DNA from: Ruminococcus albus AD2013
GTDB taxonomy: Bacteria; Bacillota; Clostridia; Oscillospirales; Ruminococcaceae
Assembly (NCBI RefSeq): GCF_000526775.1
Contig: NZ_JAGS01000001.1
Coordinates: 1,922,001 to 1,986,000, forward strand
DNA length: 64,000 nt
Direction of reading: 5' to 3'
Position numbers and translations under genes: made by a program. Positions within the stretch are counted from its first letter, which is position 1. Each line of letters begins with the position of its first letter. Under the pieces are notes generated by a model. The model did no database searches, was not told the DNA's origin, and saw only the letters and a program-made list of their open reading frames with translations. Of this stretch, positions 17,057 to 24,008 are shown piece by piece.

Positions 17057-17308
17057 TCACCCGAATATAAATCTGAGTATCACTATTACAGCCGCTATCA
17101 GCCCGATGGCAGAAGCCGCCACAAAGCCCAGCACCAGTCTGCCGAAGGTCTTGCCCGATATACTTGCGTTTATACGCAGATCACGCTTTTGCTTAGTGGG
17201 TGCAAGTTCCTGATAGAATGCCCCGTTGCCCTGAAAGCCCTGCATATGACTGCTTCTCAAAGGCGGCTTTACTTCGTTGGGGTCTTTGAAATTCTGTCTG
17301 TTGTCCAT
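17057..17308 (-). CDS. Small tail-anchored membrane protein
   Basis: An 83-residue protein: polar, basic N-terminal half (DNRQNFKDPNEVKPPLRSS) and a single membrane segment at the C-terminus (about 58-80). It lies 4 bp upstream of the GNAT gene and is probably co-translated. No family is recognised. Confidence 0.5.
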   Translation of the reverse strand: MDNRQNFKDPNEVKPPLRSSHMQGFQGNGAFYQELAPTKQKRDLRINASISGKTFGRLVLGFVAASAIGLIAAVIVILRFIFG

Positions 17309-17323
17309 ATTATTACTCTCTTT

Positions 17324-17833
17324 TTACGTCTTGCATGCATATAGCTTTGCTTTGAAACTGTCTTCGTCCTTGTAGAACACTATATGATAATCATCAAACC
17401 AATTATAGCCCTCGGGTAACTCACAGTTGTATGCGATATATGCGCCGGATACAATTCTGTCCTCGTAATCGTAATAAGCGTTAGAACCCTTGGTACCACC
17501 GAATGTTTCCAGACTATGTAAGTCCTCAACAACAGAGTAAGTACCGTCAAAACAGTTCTCCATAAATTTTTCGGCATCATCGATATCTTCAAGCCAAAGC
17601 TGATAGTCATAATCTCCGCCGCCGTGAGTTTCTTTTAGCTTTACGGGCGTAGTACTGCCTTCTATCGTAATGCCCATATGTTTGCGTATGATCTCTATCT
17701 CTTCATCGCCGAAAGATGTATAGGTCTTCGGACGAGTACCGATAGCGATCATGATAGCGAAAAAAAGCGACCAACCAATAATGGCGATCAGACAGCCATT
17801 GACTACTTTATTTTTTACTTTTTCTTTATTCAT
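17324..17833 (-). CDS. Single-TM protein, paralogue family member 3
   Basis: A 169-residue protein with one membrane segment (about 12-31) and the family domain in its second form: TSFGDEEIEIIRKHMGITIE, TTPVKL, then YQLWLEDIDDAEKFMENCFDGTYSV and a late GYNWFDDYHIVFYKDEDSFKAKLYA block. It is most similar to member 4 next door, including the flanking DNA (TTTGCTTTGAAACT, TCCTTGTAGAAC). The four proteins fall into two pairs, each pair a recent tandem duplicate. Function unknown. Confidence 0.65.
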   Translation of the reverse strand: MNKEKVKNKVVNGCLIAIIGWSLFFAIMIAIGTRPKTYTSFGDEEIEIIRKHMGITIEGSTTPVKLKETHGGGDYDYQLWLEDIDDAEKFMENCFDGTYSVVEDLHSLETFGGTKGSNAYYDYEDRIVSGAYIAYNCELPEGYNWFDDYHIVFYKDEDSFKAKLYACKT

Positions 17834-17896
17834 ATTTCTTAACCGCTGCCCACCTTAGTGTATTTGTTCTCCTGTCCGTATTATTACCCTCTTTAT

Positions 17897-18430
17897 TTAC
17901 TTGTCATCTGCATAGACCTTTGCTTTGAAACTTTCTCCGTCCTTGTAGAACGCTATATAATAATCATCGTATCTGTTGTAGCCGTGATCGTTTTTTAACT
18001 CACAGCTGTACACGATATATGCGTCGTCCACTTTTAAGTCATCGTCATAATCGTAATGATTGTCAGTACCACCGAAACCTTTCAGATACGATATATCCAT
18101 AAAAACAGAGTATGTGCCTTCAAAGCAATCTCCCATAAACTTTCGGGGGTCATCGATATTTTCAAGCCAAAGGGAATAATCAGGGTCTCGCCCACGGATC
18201 ACCCTTAGCTTTACGGGTGTCGTACTCCCCTTGATCGTAATGCCAAGATGTTGGTTGATAATCTCCATCTCTTCGTTGCCGAAAGATGTACGCTCATAAA
18301 CCATAGAACGTGTAACGAGTAAAACAACGATACTTCCAAAGACCACAGCAAACCCCAAATATGCTATCAGACAGCCACAGCCGGTCGGTATTCTTTTTTT
18401 CGTTTTTTCTTTGATCATATTTTTTGTCAC
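17897..18430 (-). CDS. Single-TM protein, paralogue family member 4
   Basis: A 177-residue protein with one membrane segment (about 18-39) and the same domain as member 3: TSFGNEEMEIINQHLGITIK, TTPVKLRV, YSLWLENIDDPRKFMGDCFEGTYSV, then YDDYYIAFYKDGESFKAKVYA. Its start overlaps the end of speA (18427-18430), so it is translationally coupled to the arginine decarboxylase. That does not imply a role in polyamines, since the region has clearly taken up several small genes. Confidence 0.65.
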   Translation of the reverse strand: MTKNMIKEKTKKRIPTGCGCLIAYLGFAVVFGSIVVLLVTRSMVYERTSFGNEEMEIINQHLGITIKGSTTPVKLRVIRGRDPDYSLWLENIDDPRKFMGDCFEGTYSVFMDISYLKGFGGTDNHYDYDDDLKVDDAYIVYSCELKNDHGYNRYDDYYIAFYKDGESFKAKVYADDK

Positions 18431-19878
18431 TCGCTGACCACGTTTATATAGTTTATCTCAAGGTCTTCCGTACCTGTCAGCAGGCAGCCCTTTTCCTTGC
18501 AGTAGTTTATGTAGCTGATTATCTCCTTCGTTATGCGCTCGCCGGGGGCAAGTATGGGTATTCCGGGGGGATAGCACATCACGAATTCTCCGCATATCTG
18601 ACCCTCGCTCTCGTTTATCCATACGGGGTGCTTGTCGCTGTAAAAGGCTTTCTGCGGACTCATTTCAACCTGCGGGTCGATGTACTCGTGGTCGAAAAGA
18701 CCTGTGGGGTCTTTTGAATAAAGGCGCTTTATCTCGCTGAGTGAGGATATGAAACGCTCTATTTCAAGTTCTCTGTCGCCCGCGGATACTATGGCGAGGA
18801 TATTGCCGATATCGCCGAACTCTATCTGTATATCGTAGTCGTCGCGGAGTATATCATATACCTCAACTCCCGCAAGCCCGATATCTCGGGTGTGAACACT
18901 CAGCTTGGTGGAGTCGAAAGCGTAGAAATCATCGCCGTTTTCCAACTCCTTGCCGTAGGCGTAGTAGCCGCCTATCTTGTTTATCTCCTCGCGGGCGTAG
19001 TCGGAATAAGCCACTGCCTTTGCAAATAGCTCCTTGCCGTTCATGGCGAGGTTCTTTCTTGCGATATCAAGGCTGACCATAAGCAGATAGGAACCGCTGG
19101 TGGTCTGGGTGAGGTTGATTATCTGGCGGACATAGCCCTCGGATACCGTGTTTTTGCACAGCAGAAGTGAGGACTGCGTAAGGCTGCCGCCTGTCTTGTG
19201 TATGCTTACCGCCGCCATATCAGCCCCTGCCGCCATTGCAGAACAGGGCAGACCCTCACCGAAATAGAGGTGGGTGCCGTGGGCTTCGTCCGCCAGCACC
19301 AGCATACCGTGTTCGTGGGCAAGCTTGACTATGGCGCGGATATCGGAGCATATGCCGTAGTAGGTGGGATTGTTCACCAGCACCGCCTTGGCATCGGGGT
19401 TCTCGCGGATAGCCTTTTCAACTGCACTTACCGACATACCGAGGGGTATGCCCAGACGCTTGTTGGTGCCGGGGTCAACGTAGACAGGCACAGCACCGCA
19501 TACAACAAGGGCGTTTATGGCGCTCCTGTGGACGTTTCTGGGCATGATTATCTTTTCGCCCGCCTTGCAGGCAGTGAATACCATGGTCTGCACTGCGGAG
19601 GTAGTTCCCCCCACCATAAAGAAAGCGTGGTCAGCCCCGAAAGCGTCCGCCGCCAGCTGTTCGGATTCCTTTATTACCGAAACGGGGTGGCAGAGGTTAT
19701 CCAGATTTTTCATGGAATTGACATCGCAAGCCATACACTGGTCGCCCAGAAAGGCTTTAAGTTCTTTATTCATACGACCGCCCTTGTGCCCAGGCACATC
19801 AAGTCGGACGATACGGTTTTTCATGTGTTTTTTCAGTGCCTCGTAAAGCGGCGCTTTGCTTTGCAATTCATAATTCAT
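18427..19878 (-). CDS. speA: Arginine/lysine/ornithine decarboxylase, probably arginine decarboxylase
   Basis: The 483-residue protein is the short, Bacillus-type fold-I PLP decarboxylase: APLYEALKKH and DVPGHKGG at the N-terminus, GGTTSAVQ, DEAHGTH, and SIHKTGGSLTQSS with the PLP lysine (about residue 225). With agmatinase in the same cluster, arginine to agmatine is the likely reaction. The ATG and first codons (MNYEL) lie inside the heptamer end of the inserted element at 19865, and no ribosome site precedes it. Family members begin close to this point, so the insertion replaced the native start region. Translation efficiency is therefore in question. Confidence 0.9.
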   Translation of the reverse strand: MNYELQSKAPLYEALKKHMKNRIVRLDVPGHKGGRMNKELKAFLGDQCMACDVNSMKNLDNLCHPVSVIKESEQLAADAFGADHAFFMVGGTTSAVQTMVFTACKAGEKIIMPRNVHRSAINALVVCGAVPVYVDPGTNKRLGIPLGMSVSAVEKAIRENPDAKAVLVNNPTYYGICSDIRAIVKLAHEHGMLVLADEAHGTHLYFGEGLPCSAMAAGADMAAVSIHKTGGSLTQSSLLLCKNTVSEGYVRQIINLTQTTSGSYLLMVSLDIARKNLAMNGKELFAKAVAYSDYAREEINKIGGYYAYGKELENGDDFYAFDSTKLSVHTRDIGLAGVEVYDILRDDYDIQIEFGDIGNILAIVSAGDRELEIERFISSLSEIKRLYSKDPTGLFDHEYIDPQVEMSPQKAFYSDKHPVWINESEGQICGEFVMCYPPGIPILAPGERITKEIISYINYCKEKGCLLTGTEDLEINYINVVSE

Positions 19879-20463
19879 AATTCATAATTCATAATTATTG
19901 GCAGGGGCTATTCAATTCATGATCTATAATTTACAATTATTGGAAAATCTATGTTTTAGCCCGTGCAATAGCTATGGATCAATATCCCCCCTTGTTGATT
20001 TGATGATAGAGGTAAGTATTTTTATAAGTTCGGTACAGTCATCGTGTATCGAATCGAATTGAGCTTTTGTTATATAGTCTGTCCTGTACAGCAGTTCAAG
20101 CCAGTACTCGGTCTCTGAAGCTTCTTTCAGTGCGATGTTCACCTTAGCACAGAAGTCCGCACGGCTTTGTCCGCGCATGGCTTCTTTAAGGTTAGCACCG
20201 ATACTCGTACCGCTTCTCAGAACCTGTTTTGACATGACAAATTCTTTTTTGCTGTCGCAGAGAAACTGATAAAGCCTGACAATGCGAACAGCAAAATCCA
20301 TACTTTTTTCAAGTACGATATTATTTTGTTTCACACCACATCATGCCCTCCATATAAAAACATAACCCACAATCCATAATTATTCCCGCAAAGCGAATCG
20401 ACAGTGCAAAGCACCTAAGCACCCTGTCAATAATTATGAATTGTGAATTATGAATTATGAATT
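19865..20463. mobile_element. 599-bp element with 42-bp inverted ends around a four-helix-bundle gene (R10)
   Basis: The left end (19865-19906) reads four AATTCAT units, then AATTATT and GGCAGGG. The right end (20422-20463), read on the minus strand, is AATTCAT twice, AATTCAC, AATTCAT, AATTATT, GACAGGG. The two 42-bp ends match at 40 positions. Between them is one gene (19972-20334). The element lies exactly between speD and speA: the right end starts at the speD stop codon and the left end supplies the speA start. In RNA the ends would pair into one long stem. No target duplication is visible. The arrangement resembles the intervening sequences of 23S rRNA, which carry S23-type genes between paired ends. 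Confidence 0.75.
19972..20334 (-). CDS. Four-helix-bundle protein (S23/IVP family)
   Basis: The 120-residue all-helical protein matches the four-helix-bundle family encoded in 23S rRNA intervening sequences and related to the Avd protein of diversity-generating retroelements. Marker segments are SMDFAVRIVRLYQFL, SKQVLRSGTSIGANLKEAMRGQSRADFCAKV (split here by eye) and ETEYWLELLYRTDYI. Family members form pentameric, positively charged barrels that bind nucleic acid. It starts at GTG, 11 bp after GGAGGG. It is the only gene inside an element with 42-bp inverted ends. Its role may be RNA binding, processing or mobility; none is proven. Confidence 0.88.
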   Translation of the reverse strand: MKQNNIVLEKSMDFAVRIVRLYQFLCDSKKEFVMSKQVLRSGTSIGANLKEAMRGQSRADFCAKVNIALKEASETEYWLELLYRTDYITKAQFDSIHDDCTELIKILTSIIKSTRGDIDP

Positions 20464-21265
20464 AATAAATGTTCATTCCGCTGTATATCTCTATCATCTC
20501 GCGGCGGAGACTGTCGGTGATATCAAGACGCTGTTTAGGGGTAAGCTCGTAGACGTCCTTTTTGAACAGGTAGTTCTGGAGGTCGATCTCCTTTATCAGC
20601 AGCTTGGTGTGAAAAATATTGGACTGATATACATTGACATCGATGGCATCATACTTGGTAAGGGTAGATTTATCGATATAATCCTGAATGGAAGTGATAT
20701 CGTGGTCGATGAAGAACTTTTTGCCCAGCACATCACGGGTGAATCCGCGGACGCGGTAGTCGATGGTGATGATATCGGAATCGAAGCTGGCTATCAGGTA
20801 ATTCAGGGCATTAAGGGGAGATATAGTACCGCAGGTAGATACGTCTATATCCACCCTGAAAGTGGAGATAGAGTTATCGGGGTGATACTCGGGGAAGGTG
20901 TGTACGGTCACGTGGCTCTTATCCAGATGAGCGTGTATCATCTCGGGAGTATCGGGGAGAATGCCCAGATTGCAGGAGGGATCGATAGAATCCTTATCCA
21001 GCTCCTTTTCGGCGATGAGGACATTCACGGAAGCGCCCTGGGGTTCATAATCCTGTTTGGAAATATTAAGCACGCGGGCACCGATCATCTCGGTAACGTC
21101 GCAGAGTATTTTGGTAAGACGTTCGGAGTTATACTGCTCGTCGATATACTCGATATAATCCTTTTGTTCTTTCTGACCTTTAGCGTAACAAACGTCGTAG
21201 ATATTAAAGCTGAGGGTCTTGGTAAGATTATTGAAGCCGTAAAGGGTGATCTTATTATTCTCCAA
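20462..21265 (-). CDS. speD: S-adenosylmethionine decarboxylase proenzyme
   Basis: The 267-residue protein is the long, Escherichia coli-type AdoMetDC (class 1A), not the short Bacillus form. The self-cleavage site is visible in HLDKSHVTVHTFPE (about residue 115), where cleavage before Ser creates the pyruvoyl cofactor; the STCGTISPLNAL block follows. It supplies decarboxylated AdoMet to SpeE. It is the first gene of the polyamine cluster, with a clear promoter and a leader hairpin. Its TAA stop codon is the first three bases of the element R10 end. Confidence 0.94.
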   Translation of the reverse strand: MENNKITLYGFNNLTKTLSFNIYDVCYAKGQKEQKDYIEYIDEQYNSERLTKILCDVTEMIGARVLNISKQDYEPQGASVNVLIAEKELDKDSIDPSCNLGILPDTPEMIHAHLDKSHVTVHTFPEYHPDNSISTFRVDIDVSTCGTISPLNALNYLIASFDSDIITIDYRVRGFTRDVLGKKFFIDHDITSIQDYIDKSTLTKYDAIDVNVYQSNIFHTKLLIKEIDLQNYLFKKDVYELTPKQRLDITDSLRREMIEIYSGMNIY

Positions 21266-21295
21266 TCTGCCATCTATCCTTTCGGTGTATTTAAA

Positions 21296-21323
21296 GCAAA
21301 CCGCGTAAACAGGCGGGTTTGCG
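21296..21323 (-). promoter_or_regulatory. Leader hairpin upstream of speD
   Basis: GCAAACCGC and GCGGGTTTGC form a strong hairpin in the untranslated leader, about 30 bp before the speD start. It could affect translation or mark polyamine-responsive control; no known riboswitch pattern is recognised. Confidence 0.4.
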
Positions 21324-21379
21324 GTGGTTGAACATGGTATGGTGGAAAGCTGTAAACATCTTACAGCAAACTACACATC

Positions 21380-21408
21380 ATTATAGCATATTTTTTTATA
21401 AATGTAAA
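21380..21408 (-). promoter_or_regulatory. Sigma-A-type promoter of the polyamine cluster
   Basis: On the minus strand, TTTACA, a 17-bp spacer and TATAAT, giving a leader of roughly 110 bases before speD. Confidence 0.75.
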
Positions 21409-21504
21409 GAGACTGGGGTGTAAAAGTTTTTATGAGTGAAGTGATTTCGCGGCAGCAAACCCGAGCCCAAAACAAACTACGCCGCGAATCAAAGCGCGCG
21501 GTTT

Positions 21505-21665
21505 ATGCGACTGCGTCGGCATATGCCTCGCGCTAGCAGGCTTGCGGGAGTTTGAGGGCAGAGCCCTCAACTCAAGGCGCAAAAGCGACGTGGCAACAAA
21601 GCAATAAATAGCACAGCGAACTTCCGACCAAATAAGGCGCAGCAATAATCAAAAAATCGAAAGGC
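21505..21665 (-). repeat. Structured intergenic element, truncated copy R3
   Basis: In reverse orientation it carries hairpin E (GCTAGC variant), hairpin D (TTGAGGG/CCCTCAA at 21552-21571) and the conserved TTTTGCGCCTTGAG and GCTGTGCTATTTATTGC blocks. It breaks off at about 21660, just inside stem C, so hairpins A and B are missing. It is the first of several items in the gene-poor stretch 21266-22609. Confidence 0.8.
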
Positions 21666-21937
21666 TGTTGCAACCGCAGTACCCTCTAACCATATCCGAA
21701 CATCAGAGTAAAAAAACATAATTACTGGTGAAATAAGCTGTTTCAGTGCGCACATCCCCAAGCCCTCTTCAAAAAAAGAGGACTCGGGGGTGTTATGTTC
21801 TGCTGGTTTTTATGCCGTTTTCAGTTCAAAAACGGTCGAGGAGTATATTTTTCGCCCGAAACGAAATAGGTATATACGGTCATCAGGTATTTTTTTCATG
21901 GATAGACCCCTTCCACTTTAGCACGCTAATACAAAAG

Positions 21938-22216
21938 TTGACAAAGTTGACATAAATTGACACGCTTTTGTCAGAAAAAGATTTACCGAAATTACGGCGT
22001 TTAAGCCTTGTTTTTGAGAAAATTGACAATGTTGACAAGGTAAGGGGAAAAATGAAAAAATAGTAGGTAATTTCCAATATGTGGTAAATTTACTTTTTTA
22101 AAGTATCCTTACTACCCTGTCAATTTTGTCAACTTTCATGTTTTTACCTCTGAAAGCCCTATTTTTCGGGGTTATAGAGTTGACATCTTCGTGTCAACTT
22201 TTGTCAATTTTGTCAA
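21938..22216. repeat. Field of TTGACA/TGTCAA repeats with 9-10 bp spacing
   Basis: TTGACA occurs at 21938, 21947 and 21957, then at 22023 and 22032. The inverse TGTCAA follows at 22119 and 22128 and at 22192, 22202 and 22211, with one more TTGACA at 22180. Within clusters the spacing is one helical turn; overall the clusters face each other across about 22040-22115. This is iteron- or operator-like geometry. Apart from these repeats I see nothing in 21670-22230. Confidence 0.65.
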
Positions 22217-22235
22217 TTTTGTGGTGGGATTGACT

Positions 22236-22399
22236 TGTATTCTCTTTTTTGGCTTGCCTCTGCACAGAAATCTTCTGAAACCATAGTCCTGTTTAAGAAC
22301 GCCGAATGCTCCCTCAGCCTGTATGCTCCCGTTCATTCGCACTTGACAATTTCTCATTTTTGTGGTACAAGCCTTTCGTTGGTTTAATGGTTTTTGCAA
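22236..22399 (-). pseudogene. Remnant of an IS1182/IS5-type transposase
   Basis: The minus-strand reading contains CQVRMNGSIQAEGAFGVLKQ and DYGFRRFLCRGK, the conserved C-terminal block (with the catalytic Glu region) of DDE transposases of the IS1182 type. The upstream DD-containing domain is missing and the downstream end runs into the TTGACA repeat field. Only about 55 codons remain, so it is a dead fragment. Confidence 0.75.
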
Positions 22400-22543
22400 T
22401 TATATTATACCACAAAAAGAAGAGCTTGGAACTACCTTTCAGGTCAGTCTATGCCAGGCTCTTTTTCTTTGTTTGGGCTGCAACAGCACCATTTTCAGTA
22501 CATTTAATTGTATACAAAGTTTTTGAAAATCACGGGCAGCGTC

Positions 22544-22572
22544 TTGACAAAATATATGTCTTGTGCTATACT
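22544..22572 (+). promoter_or_regulatory. Strong extended -10 promoter
   Basis: TTGACA, 17-bp spacer and TGCTATACT, 38 bp before the next gene, which has AAAGGAGG before its ATG. Confidence 0.85.
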
Positions 22573-22609
22573 GTAATACTTTACTAACAGACAAAAGGAG
22601 GAACAAAAT

Positions 22610-23998
22610 ATGTTATTTTCAAAAGGAACACCCGAAATCAGAATACGCCGAAAGATCTCTCCCCGCGGAACATTCAAAAGCGGCATAGTTTTCAGCGTTA
22701 AAAACGGACTTGGCAAGTTGCGGAATGAATTTGGCGCATCGGACGATCACTACGATACAAACAATATCCTTATGCTTGGCGACACGCCGCTGATTCAGGC
22801 TGAAGTCCCATGCTGCCCCACCTGCCGCAGTCTGCTGATGGCGGGTTACGGCATTGAAAATGCCGATTCTCCCGAACTGCGGGCGGTGTGTGATGCAGTC
22901 AATGCTGACTATATCGACATCGAACATTCCTTTGAGATAATGCGCCCTCTCCTTGGTCTTCTGGAAGACGGCTATTATCTTCTGGCGGACGCTGAATGTA
23001 TCCCCACCGACGGCGACGGGAAATTCTTCTGGGATATCGACCCCACCCTGCACGAATATGATGCTGCGACTTCGGCTTATTACATATCCGAGGAAGACGG
23101 CTGTTTTCTTTGCGCCTGCGAAGACGTTGAACCGATGTTTCTGTACCCCACACAATCGGCATCGGTTTTCAACAGAGAACGTGCTGAATACTACCGCGAA
23201 CACAACCGCGACTACGAAAACGCACCCCGCGCCATAGCTTTCAACTCCGCCTACGGTATCAGTGCGCTTCTTGACGGTCATCACAAGGCGGCAGCGGCGG
23301 CGATGAACGGTCAGCGGGTAAAGTGTCTGCTGATAATACCATCTTTTGAACAATTCTGTAAGCCTGTGGGCGGCGAATGGGAATTCAGCCGACAGGTATT
23401 CACAAACGAAATCTTTTTTACCGCGGAAGATTTCACCGAAAAAGAAATAGCACAGTTCAGAAAAGAATGGGTCGTGAAGCACGCAAAAATAAATTCGCCA
23501 AACCGAAAAAAGCTTGAACTTTTCCCCCACAAGTTCAAGCCTAGAGAATGGGAGAGCGAATTTACCGCGTATGCTGAAAAATACCCCACAGTTCGTCAGC
23601 TGGTGCTTGAAAAGCTGTTCGGGATAACCGACAGGTATACAGAAATTGTCACTTGCCTGAGAGATGGGCTGAAAGCTGACAAATCGCTGTATTCCCTGAC
23701 GGATATCGACAGCGGACTTTTCAGGAACAACCGTGAGAAAGGCGAGGAGATACCCGCACTCCGACTTCTGCTTGAAAAAGCACATCGCGACAATGATAAG
23801 TCGCTGAAAGAAGTGGCGTTTGAGATAGTGCGCACACATTTCGGCGGATATGTGCTGACCGCCGCTGCGCTGAGGTATCTGCTGATGTTCGATAACGACA
23901 GCGATGTTGAAAAAGTGTTCGTGGATATCATATCCGATGCAGAAGAATATGAGAGGTATGGAGATATAGCAGTTGACTACTGGCAGGACGTTTTATAA
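22610..23998 (+). CDS. Hypothetical protein with a ParB/sulfiredoxin-like DGHHK motif
   Basis: A 462-residue protein with no membrane segment. It has a cysteine pair (CCPTCRS, about 66-72), an acidic mid-section and, near residue 220, SALLDGHHKAAAAAMNG, which resembles the DGHHR nucleotide-binding box of ParB/sulfiredoxin-fold domains. The rest is not recognised. Its own strong promoter and ribosome site indicate expression. The stop codon TAA is the first part of a heptamer array TAATTCATAAT, which is then cut by the IS insertion at 24009. The function is unknown; a ParB-like CTPase or nuclease-type domain is a possibility from one motif only. Confidence 0.6.
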   Translation: MLFSKGTPEIRIRRKISPRGTFKSGIVFSVKNGLGKLRNEFGASDDHYDTNNILMLGDTPLIQAEVPCCPTCRSLLMAGYGIENADSPELRAVCDAVNADYIDIEHSFEIMRPLLGLLEDGYYLLADAECIPTDGDGKFFWDIDPTLHEYDAATSAYYISEEDGCFLCACEDVEPMFLYPTQSASVFNRERAEYYREHNRDYENAPRAIAFNSAYGISALLDGHHKAAAAAMNGQRVKCLLIIPSFEQFCKPVGGEWEFSRQVFTNEIFFTAEDFTEKEIAQFRKEWVVKHAKINSPNRKKLELFPHKFKPREWESEFTAYAEKYPTVRQLVLEKLFGITDRYTEIVTCLRDGLKADKSLYSLTDIDSGLFRNNREKGEEIPALRLLLEKAHRDNDKSLKEVAFEIVRTHFGGYVLTAAALRYLLMFDNDSDVEKVFVDIISDAEEYERYGDIAVDYWQDVL

Positions 23999-24008
23999 TT
24001 CATAATAT

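Noticed and set aside
19865..20463. CRISPR array made of the AATTCAT repeats
   Set aside because: The unit is only 7 bp, contiguous, without spacers, and no cas gene is present.
20450..21331. Plus-strand frame of 293 codons opposite speD
   Set aside because: Shadow of speD; its start lies in the heptamer array and its composition is that of a reversed coding sequence.
21938..22216. Each TTGACA as a -35 promoter box
   Set aside because: The hexamers repeat every 9-10 bp without matching -10 boxes; a repeat array explains them better.
22172..22399. Intact small gene of 75 codons
   Set aside because: Its first part is a transposase C-terminal fragment and its end is translated TGTCAA repeat; it is a relic.
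22619..23839. Minus-strand frame of 406 codons opposite the 22610-23998 gene
   Set aside because: The plus-strand gene has a strong promoter and AAAGGAGG; the opposite frame has neither.
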